Source: Phymorhynchus buccinoides (Eukaryota; Mollusca; Gastropoda; Neogastropoda; Raphitomidae). Taken from it: a stretch of DNA of 64,000 nucleotides. The notes under the pieces were generated by a model that worked only from the letters and a program-made list of their open reading frames with translations, was not told where the DNA came from and did not search any database. The stretch spans positions 11,045,468 to 11,109,467 of the forward strand of contig CM065699.1 in the NCBI GenBank assembly GCA_017654935.2, given 5' to 3'. The translations under genes were made by a program, and so were the position numbers. This document shows, in pieces, positions 56,545-64,000 of this stretch (position 1 is the first letter of the stretch; the number at the start of each line of letters is the position of its first letter).

Positions 56545-56913
56545 TTAAAATAGTGCAGTGTCTCATCTAGTTGGTTGACCTACAGCTCTCTGTTAATATC
56601 CGTTTTTGCACCACACCCCTAATTCACACCCTGTAAACCCACCCCTCCTCCACTTACGCTACTACCACTACCGGCCTTTTCCACACCCACCCCCTCCCAC
56701 GCCTCATCCTCCCGTCCGTGACAGCCCGAATCATAACATATGCACTAGTCTTGGAGAAGAAAAGAAGGCAATGTTTGGTCTGCCTGACTGATGAGTCTTT
56801 CCGTGACAGTTGTGTCACTCCGTGCCTCGGGTTAAAGATGGAACCCCTCCGTTCACTCTCGTGTCGATCGTATCGGAATAAGGAAGTGTCCGAGTGCTTT
56901 AAACCCCATCCGT

Positions 56914-57478
<565 letters not shown>

Positions 57479-57599
57479 GAATAGAAATGATACGAGGGCC
57501 TCTCATTATATTTTGCAATGTGAAAATTCTGATAATGTAGCAAACATGTAAATAATGTCACGAGATAAACTATTATCACAATACTTATGTTGGAAATGT

Positions 57600-57716
57600 T
57601 CATTATTTTACGCCTTTTCTAGAACAGACACATATGGGACATCAGTAGATATAAAGATGGTGGGAACGATCCTGGAGGCAATGCAACACCAGGAAACTCC
57701 CGAATTTTTAACAATA
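57600..57716 (-). mobile_element. SINE-like family B, partial copy
   Basis: Reversed body: TTTACGCCTTTTCTAGAACA, AAGATGGTGGGAACGATCCT, CAACACCAGGAAACTCCCG. Confidence 0.58.
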
Positions 57717-57761
57717 GGCCCTACAGATGTACTATTATGCGGTGGGCAGACCACTGCCTGA

Positions 57762-57985
57762 ACCGGTGTGGCATTCTCAAAATGGATTTGTTCTCAACAT
57801 GTCTGCGCATGTGCGAAGACTTAAGGATAGGGTTAGGGTTAGGAATAGGTTTAGGGTTATGGATAGGTTTAAAGTCAATTTAGTGTCGAACACACAAAAG
57901 ATAAAATTTGGTGGTACGTCATGATCGATTTCGCACATGCGCAGACATGTTGAGAACAAATCCATTTTGAGAATGCTACACCGGT
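57762..57985. mobile_element. Foldback MITE with telomere-like core
   Basis: Ends ACCGGTGTGGCATTCTC and GAGAATGCTACACCGGT, arms about 57 bp including CTGCGCATGTGCGAA. The core reads AGGGTTAGGGTTAGGAATAG and similar. Inserted in a repeat shared with 6655-6735 (TTGCCTGAATTC... GCCTGAAGC). Confidence 0.65.
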
Positions 57986-59148
57986 ATCAAATTGCCTGAA
58001 TTCTGGCTTCAGGCATACCCACATGCAGCCTCGGCCCTGGGTGAATCCCCACTGCCTTGAGGAAGGTCCCCAAAGGCTAATTAATCCCTTTAGCTGCAGC
58101 ACTAGGAGTCCAGTGCAAATGCCCCCGGCCCCTAGTTTGATAGTCAGAGACTTCCAGAAAAGACTAACCCGTACCATGATTTTTCAGTAATGTGGAAAAT
58201 CAATTTATTGTAATGGCCTAGCTCTCACTTCACTACTGTGACGCGCCACTATTAAATTACAATACAGTAGAACCTCCCTTATAAGACCTCCCATTATAAG
58301 ACTCCCTCCCACATGAAGACCTACTTCTCTGAGACATTGCCCTTCTTTGTAAGTATTAAAATTACCTCCCTTACAAGACCCCTCCCTTATAAGACCTCAT
58401 TTTGGATGATTGTTGAAGGTCGATTTATAAGGGAGGTTCCACTGTACGCCATGTAGAGTAGGGCCTTCACGTAGGCCCTGCAAACACGTAAACTTTCCCC
58501 TATGGCTTGTACCCACGTGTCGTCATATCAGGCCACAAGGAGCGCGCCATATTATGGGAGACCGCCATCTTAGTCAGTAACTTTGTTTAAAAAAATGCCA
58601 GATCGATGCTGTTTACACACAAATAAGGACTAAGATGGCGACACTTCCGTTGGAAGGGTCGAGATGCGCACGCAGGTGGGGGGGGGGGAGGAGCCATAAC
58701 TTTGAGACAAAAGTTTTCACTGCAGGCTGGTGACGTTTTTGAGCCTTTTAAGTTGCAGCTTCCGTTTTGACCCACATTGGGATGGACTGGATGACGTTTT
58801 CATGGGCTTTACAGTATCACATCATAACCCCGGTCAGCTTACTTTCCATTATTGCTTTCCGCGTAAAACTGTCACATGCTGTCACGGAGCAGTGGATTAA
58901 ACACCATGGGGGTCTGACCGTGGCCGACGGTAGTAGGCCTATCGTAAATTTGAGTTTTACGTCCTCTCGACCTGGAGGTAGTAGGCCTATAGTCTGATCA
59001 TTTTTATTATAGTCCCATAGCGAGTGGCAACGGTCTGACTGTCTTTGTTCTCCCTGTTCTGTAAAAGTAAGACTACGATCATCGAAGGCCCTTGCAGCTC
59101 AACGAAAAACCTCTTTTGTGACTGGACGGTTTGTCTGTAGGCCTACAA
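57986..59148. other. Mixed repeat DNA
   Basis: A repeat shared with 6925-7105 (to 58150), a pogo-type MITE, a poly-G run (58678-58690), and a trace of family B (TTTTACGTCCTCTCGACCTG at 58955). No gene recognised. Confidence 0.45.
58265..58444. mobile_element. pogo-type MITE
   Basis: 180 bp with TA flanks, standard ends CAGTAGAACCTCCC and GGGAGGTTCCACTG. Confidence 0.75.
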
Positions 59149-59341
59149 CAGTGGAACCTCCCTTATAAGACCTCCCATTATAAGACTCCCTCCCACTTGA
59201 GACCTACTTCTTTGAGACATTGCCCTTCTTAATCTTTGTAAGTTTTAAAATTACCTCCCTTATAAGACACCTCCCTTATAAGACCCCTCCCTATTAAGAC
59301 CTCATGATGATTTTTGAAGGTCTTATAGGGAGGTTCCACTG
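59149..59341. mobile_element. pogo-type MITE
   Basis: 193 bp, standard ends; TA on the right, CAA on the left, so one flank has changed. Confidence 0.7.
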
Positions 59342-59464
59342 TAGCTGTCTCGCTCTGTACGTAAACAAAGAGGACCAGTCCCCACATCTTAAAAAGGTTT
59401 AGACCCCCCCAAAAAAAGAGTTTTAAATAGGCCTACTGGGACGAGCGGGGCACTGTTAACAGTG

Positions 59465-59640
59465 TTAACCGCCGTTTTGTCCAAATAACGGCGGGGCTAG
59501 AACCGCCGTTTTGTCCAAATTTTCTATTATGATTTGGACAAAACGGCGGTTCAAGAATCCGCCGTTTTGTCTATAGACAAAACGGCGGGTTGGACAAAAC
59601 GGCGCCCGATTTTGAACCGCCGTTTTGTCCAAATGAAAAT
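59465..59640. repeat. Cluster of inverted GCCGTTTTGTCC repeats
   Basis: ACCGCCGTTTTGTCCAAAT and its complement ATTTGGACAAAACGGCGG occur about seven times in alternating orientation, so several stem-loops are possible. Origin unknown. Confidence 0.75.
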
Positions 59641-59699
59641 TGGAGTTATGAAAACTCATTCTTGACAAGTTCTCATTTTTAAAAAAATCTTTGTTGAAT

Positions 59700-60095
59700 A
59701 ACAAGCTGACCACTGACACTGGTCACTTTGGCCTAATTTTACCGTTTGAATGCTTATTAGTGTATTAGGAGATCATATGAACAACTGTTGATGTGGTTGA
59801 CCAGTGGTCAGTGTCACTGACCAGTGGTCACTTTGGCCTATTTTCACTGTTTGACTGCAAATTAGTGTATTAGGAGTTCAAATGAACAATTTTTGATGTC
59901 GTTGACCAGTGGTCAGTGTCACTTTGGCCTATTTTCAATGTTTGACTCCAAATTAGTGTATTATGAGTTCAAATGAACAAATTTTGATGTCGTTGACCAG
60001 TGGTCAGTGTCACCGACCAGTGGTCACTTTGGCCTATTTTTTTTATGTGGTTGACCATTGGTCATTGTCACTGACCACTGGTCAACCACATCAAA
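59700..60095. repeat. About 100-bp tandem repeat with TGACCAGTGGTCA palindromes
   Basis: Four units: GTCACTTTGGCCTATTTTCA, AATTAGTGTATTAGGAG, GTTGACCAGTGGTCAGTG. Each carries the palindrome TGACCAGTGGTCA; the last unit is reversed at its end. Adjoins the 3' end of the TRIM-like block. Confidence 0.8.
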
Positions 60096-60101
60096 GCTTG
60101 T

Positions 60102-60553
60102 TCATTTGTGCATAGTTCCTTGTTCAAACTTCAGTTGTCCCCCTTGGAAGGTGACCACATGGAGGGCGCTGTTCAGCTTGTCTGCAATGATCAGAACTGG
60201 CTGACCTAGGTCGTAAAACATCACATCGACTGGCTGGTAGTCCCTTGTGGGAGGTTGGTAGGTGCTCATAGATTTTTGGTTGGATCTTTTGTACAAAAGG
60301 ACTGTACGTGAAGAGGAATCAGTCTCAGCTTCCTCCACCACAGCGCAGTACCTTTCTGTTTTGTCAATGTCAAAGGCCCTGTGACGGCCGACATGGATTG
60401 TAAACTCCACATCAACTTTGGTCTCTAGTGGCAAATGGGGGTATTCGGATGTGACTGTGTCTCTCAGAATGTCTGCATATCCTGATAACTGGTTAGAGAG
60501 TATGAAATTTGCTGCCACTGGTGATTTGTTGTAAGTTTCAAAAGCACCTGCTA
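60102..60553 (-). CDS. TRIM-like block, C-terminal segment
   Basis: Frame resuming as GYVAGAFETYNKSPVAANF and ending GGQLKFEQGTMHK before TGA. The segment VMFYDLGQPVLIIADKLNSA looks like a propeller blade. The end lies next to tandem repeat DNA, so the 3' end may have been replaced. Confidence 0.52.
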
Positions 60554-60559
60554 CATACC

Positions 60560-61130
60560 CAGTCCTTCAGTATGACGTTTGCTGGATATTCTGCCTAGAC
60601 AGTCGGTACCACGGAACACACACTGTCCTGACTCAGTAAATGTTTGGTTAGGGGCATTGTCATTGTTCCCAAGCTTGTCATACGACACAAAGAGACTAGG
60701 TGGATCACTGTCAACGTGGCAAAGTGAGAACACCTCTGTTTCTGGATCCTGTGAACACTGGAAGCGATGTGTTACCTTTGCCTCCTTCATATCTACATAA
60801 CCCACATAGTCACAAATTGTTTGAATCATCAAGTCGCTGCTCAGAACTGAACGAAAATGAGGCCTGCAGAGCGGTCTTTCTTCTCGTGATGCTATAGCTT
60901 CTACAACTGTCTCGCTGTTGTGTCCGTTTCTCACCTTCTTGGCAGTTGACAAACTGCCTGCAGTAGTTTCAGACTTGATGTCATCATCCACTTGCTGGAG
61001 GAGAGTTGACAGTTTTTGGGCGATGGTCTGACGTTTTTCATGGTCCTCTGCAATTTCATTGACCAATTTCGCGTAAGCAGACAGCAAATAGTCCAGCTGC
61101 TTGTCTTTGTGTTTTTCTAATGCTTCCATA
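60560..61130 (-). CDS. TRIM-like block, middle segment
   Basis: Coiled coil, then a region beginning VLSSDLMIQTICDYVGYV with regular short hydrophobic strands, resembling the start of a C-terminal propeller-like domain. Ends at the second frame break. Confidence 0.55.
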
Positions 61131-61134
61131 ACTG

Positions 61135-61511
61135 GCAGCGTGGATGCTCTTCTCCACAGTCGCTCTCTGTTCGTCCAGGGCGCTCCTTTCTTTGGTCCAC
61201 ATCTTTATATCTGTCTCCATGTCAGACAGTGCATTCTGCAGAACCGTTTTATAGTCACTCGCAGGCAGCTCGGAAATGCACCTGTCCTGAGTTGTTGATG
61301 TCTCAATGTAGAAATCGGTCTGCAGGGCGGCTGCCCCGCCTAGGGGAAGAGTGGTGACTTTGTGGCAATAAGGGCAAGGGAAGGTTCTGTTCCGCTTTGT
61401 GTGAGTTAGCTGGTTGATGCAACCTTCACAAAAGGTGTGGAAACAGGAGAGGAATTTGGGCTTGTTGAAAACGTTCAAACACAGAGGGCAGGTGTTGCAG
61501 TTTGTCGCCAT
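61135..61511 (-). CDS. TRIM-like block, RING-containing first segment
   Basis: In-frame portion before the first frame break: the RING finger, then a linker and the start of the coiled coil (MWTKERSALDEQRATVEKSI). After IHA the correct continuation moves to another frame. Confidence 0.62.
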
Positions 61512-61559
61512 TTTCGGCTGATGATTGTTGAAGTTTAAATATCTGCGAAATACACACAC

Positions 61560-62200
61560 AATATAAAAGATGTTGATTAAAGCACCATTTTATCATACTC
61601 ACAGAGAAATCATCTACGTCAATTTTGAGATGACAGCAGCAAAAGAACCTTTATACCAGAGGCTCCGCTAGCTTCTTTTTTGTATCCATCTGTGACGTAA
61701 GTGTCCCGCGCAACCCGCTTTCTTTATTTCTTATCTACCCCCCCCCCCCCCCCCCTTCTCCCCTCCCCCCCCTCTCCTTTTCATGTCTCGACCAGCCGCC
61801 ACGTTAATTGCCCGGCTGCTTCAAACGAACGCCGCGGAAGGGCGTTATCTCTTTGTCCCCGGTCGGCACGTACCACCTACCGAGGTTATCTCCCTTCACC
61901 CCCCCCCCCCTCTTATCTACCGTCTCATCACAAGAAAGTGACAACCACAGTTATCTCCCTTTGAAGACGGTTTTGCCTTTCCAATCACAAGGTTAGGAAT
62001 GTCAGGCATGTGATAAGGATGTAATAGGCGCGTGATTGTTCTGTACACTTGAACATCATCTTGTGACGTGTCGACTGTAATAAACCAATAGCAGGCTTTC
62101 ATTGTTTGAAAGTGAAGGCTATAATTGGCGTAGTGAGAAAATGTTTTCACACATTCCCAACCGGGAGTCCGTAGTGAGAGGGTCTCTCTCTCTCGCTACG
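61560..62200. promoter_or_regulatory. Divergent intergenic region with CCAAT motifs
   Basis: Lies between the minus-strand TRIM-like block and the plus-strand GC-rich unit. Contains CCAAT at 61981 and 62085, ATTGG (CCAAT on the minus strand) near 62136, and TGACGTAAG near 61692, plus long C runs at 61739-61756 and 61900-61910. Arrangement and motifs suggest a two-way promoter; this is inference only. Confidence 0.25.
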
Positions 62201-62202
62201 CG

Positions 62203-62991
62203 ATGACCCGATGCAATGGTGGCAGTTGCATCGAAGTCTTGCTGTGTGGCAGCCAGCGAGAAGGGCGATGCCGAATCTCCTCCCTCACCATGGGAGTTGA
62301 ACGACTTGCGGACGGGATGGATCGACGGGCAGCAACTTGGATCGTCTCTGCAGTATGCCGATGCCCAGTGGACGTTACGGGCGGGAGAACTTGGGCAGCT
62401 ACCGCCTGTCTACTGGGGGTATTCACATCCGCCTGCAGAGAGGGCTCGACTTGGCTGCGTGTCTACCAGCCCGCCCGCAACGACATCGACTCCCCGGTAT
62501 GGAGCAGGTCGCCCTGTGGTCCTGACGACGGCCTTAGGAGGAAGAAGACCATCTACAGCAGGAGCTATCTTTGACGCCAACGCCAACGGCAGCGACAAGC
62601 TTCATCAGATGCTCGCATCTATGCACCAAAATTCAACGATGCTAACATCAGCATCATGCAACAGTTCCAGACTCGGATCCCCGTCCGAGATGTTCCCGCA
62701 ACCGACAGCGTTATCCGCGATTCCAGGGTGCGCAATGTGTTCCGTGTCATCGAAAGACGACGTATGCCACGTCACGAACTCTACTTTCATCATTCAACGG
62801 CCCCCATCATCATCATCATCCAACGAGAAGACTACCCAGCCTTCATGCAGAACGTCCATAAGGACCTACGGTCAATTGGACGCAAATCTCACCATCTTAT
62901 AAGTTTTTCACACAAGACGCTGAAACTGACTAGAGCAACACCTCTCCCAGCCAGAATAGCCCACCTAGTAAGTCTTATTGATGACTGGTGA
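62203..62991 (+). other. Unrecognised GC-rich open frame with one in-frame TGA
   Basis: One frame runs 263 codons from ATG 62203 to TGA 62989, interrupted only by TGA at 62572-62574. The second half (from about 62575; RIYAPKFNDANISIMQQFQT, later HKDLRSIGRKSHHLISFSHK) reads like protein. A second frame, 62216-62902 (228 codons, Ser/Thr/Pro-rich), overlaps it completely, so the true frame is uncertain. Base composition is clearly more GC-rich than the neighbourhood. I recognise no domain. It could be a fast-evolving gene, an exon of a gene continuing right, or part of a retroelement. Confidence 0.35.
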
Positions 62992-63472
62992 TTGAGACTG
63001 GTTGTTTGTTTGACCCTAGTTTTGATCTAGATCCTATGTTCAATGATGAATAAGGAGTAGATAGATATGTTATAGAAAAGAAGTGGTAAACATTCTATTC
63101 TATTTATGTGCACTGATTATTTGTGTGTGTGTGTGTTTTTAACTTGAACACTTTTGGTACCAGAACCGGAGTTTATGCCTACTAACCCTTTTGTCTATTT
63201 TTAGTAGGAAACCTATGGGCCGCAATCTTGCACTTTATGATACCATTCCTTTCCAGGTGTTGGATGGAGAGTGATGATGGATTGATCACCTTTTATGTTT
63301 TACTGATCTCAGTTTGTTAACTGAAATTCAGTTTATTGATTAACTAGTGCTATTGTACAAGGGAAGCCTTCTAGCCGGTTGGGATTCACTAATTCCCTGC
63401 CGACTGAAGCCCCTTGTCTCTAAGCCATAGAGATCTACATCCACCTTCTCCTGTGATTATCAGCAGGGCATC

Positions 63473-63676
63473 GTGGGCCGGACGATCATCCCGGACTCCA
63501 CCAAGCACCAAGACGGGAAAGACGCCCCGCACCCAGAATCCGTGAGGAGACCACGCCTGAACCGTGCCATCCCGCGAAGCCGTAACCGGAACGACTGGGA
63601 GCTACTCTCACCTGATGAGCAAGCCCAGCCAACCCAGCACTCGCCGATCACCACGGAGGACCCTGACAACAGCTAA
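63473..63676 (+). CDS. Unrecognised C-terminal-like exon with downstream poly(A) signal
   Basis: An open frame of 67 codons ending DPDNS and TAA, preceded by an acceptor-like CTGTGATTATCAG (ending 63463). It is basic and proline-rich (SVRRPRLNRAIPRSRNRNDW), then acidic. No ATG starts it (the first codon is GTG), so it is more likely a last exon than a gene by itself. GC-rich like 62203-62991, and probably the same transcription unit. Function unknown. Confidence 0.35.
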   Translation: MGRTIIPDSTKHQDGKDAPHPESVRRPRLNRAIPRSRNRNDWELLSPDEQAQPTQHSPITTEDPDNS

Positions 63677-63883
63677 GTCCCCCGGACTGCGCCAATCATT
63701 GGAACTTTCCTACGGACACTGAAGATAATTAGTAACCCTTCCGGCATGGGGCGAACCTTATAGAAAGACAAAAGTCTTGTGAATCCTTTCGGATTTCATT
63801 GTTTTTTTATCCATATTTTGTTTTGGCGCCATTGAGCTGCTTTATTATTATTGTTGCATAATCTTATGCAGATTTTGGGAGTA

Positions 63884-63889
63884 AATAAA
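63884..63889 (+). terminator. Poly(A) signal downstream of the 63473-63676 frame
   Basis: AATAAA about 208 bases after the TAA stop, in an AT-rich stretch. Consistent with a transcript end here. Confidence 0.45.
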
Positions 63890-64000
63890 ATACAAGTGTC
63901 AAATAATCCTGAACCCTTTGGTCAGACTGATGAGAGTGGGAGTCTTGTAATTTCATGTAAAACCCTACTTCTCTCTGTCTGCCATTTAGAGCAATTCAAC

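Larger units (their letters stand above)
60102..61511 (-). pseudogene. RING-finger TRIM-like gene with two frame breaks
   Basis: The ATG at 61511 follows a possible 5' UTR acceptor (TTTCGCAG ending at 61543). Residues 8-49 form a C3HC4 RING: C8, C11, C23, H25, C28, C31, C46, C49, typical of E3 ubiquitin ligases. No B-box is recognisable. A coiled-coil region follows (MEALEKHKDKQLDYLLSAYA onward), then a C-terminal region with short beta-rich segments, similar to the TRIM2/TRIM56-like proteins expanded in molluscs. The frame changes by one base near 61131 and again near 60555 (in a GGG run), and reading resumes sensibly each time. Two small indels in an otherwise intact block mean either a young pseudogene or assembly errors. 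It ends at TGA 60104-60102 beside a repeat, perhaps short of the usual C-terminus. Confidence 0.65.

Noticed and set aside
56791..56830. Hammerhead-like CTGATGAGTC at 56790
   Set aside because: No GAAAC box or stem III partner follows in the required spacing.
63820..63840. Retroviral-type primer binding site (TTGGCGCCATT)
   Set aside because: Resembles TGGCGCC, but no LTR boundaries, gag-pol frames or matching second LTR are visible in the window.

Overview
This window is animal genomic DNA: AT-rich, intron-containing, and dense with repeats. Spliced genes, CR1-type LINEs, many MITE families and very long (CT)n, (CA)n and (GA)n tracts point to a lophotrochozoan. A SINE at 27023-27330 resembles one I associate with marine snails, so a gastropod mollusc is the best guess. 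That is recognition from memory, not a search.

Three protein-coding loci can be read. (1) Minus strand, 28377-31970: a three-exon F-box gene that resembles FBXL8. (2) Plus strand, 35791-50896: a five-exon gene for mitochondrial ribosomal protein mL52 (MRPL52), whose splice phases all agree; its first intron of 8.6 kb holds a nearly full-length CR1 LINE. (3) Minus strand, 60102-61511: a RING-finger, TRIM-like coding block with two single-base frame breaks. A GC-rich plus-strand block at 62203-63890 looks transcribed (long open frames, poly(A) signal) but I do not recognise it. Three small exon-like segments at 9568-12540 hint at another plus-strand gene.

The rest is mobile DNA. A CR1 element (37056-40994) sits inside an older CR1-like copy whose two halves lie on either side. 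Further LINE ends lie at 8935-9222, 27426-28050, 35998-36045, 43382-43498 and 49300-49620. MITE families include pogo-type (TA target site, CAGTGGAACC ends), piggyBac-type (TTAA, CCCTTTCRCCGCC ends), Harbinger-type (TWA), one hAT-like, and several foldback elements, some with telomere-like cores. One SINE-like family is shown to be a retroposon by two copies with clean 12-13 bp target duplications.

The most notable pattern is that minisatellites repeatedly arise inside these elements. The 54-bp array (14.1-15.1 kb), the 73-bp array (10.4-10.95 kb), the 63-bp array (17.3-18.0 kb), the 88-bp array (45.5-46.1 kb) and a short one at 49.25-49.38 kb are each an amplified internal or terminal piece of a dispersed repeat that also occurs singly elsewhere in the window.

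Region by region: 1-28 kb is repeat-rich, with possible small exons only; 28-32 kb the F-box gene; 32-35.7 kb arrays and a Penelope-like inverted repeat; 35.8-50.9 kb the mL52 gene; 51-60 kb microsatellites and MITEs; 60-61.6 kb the TRIM-like block; 61.6-64 kb a divergent intergenic stretch and the unknown plus-strand unit.
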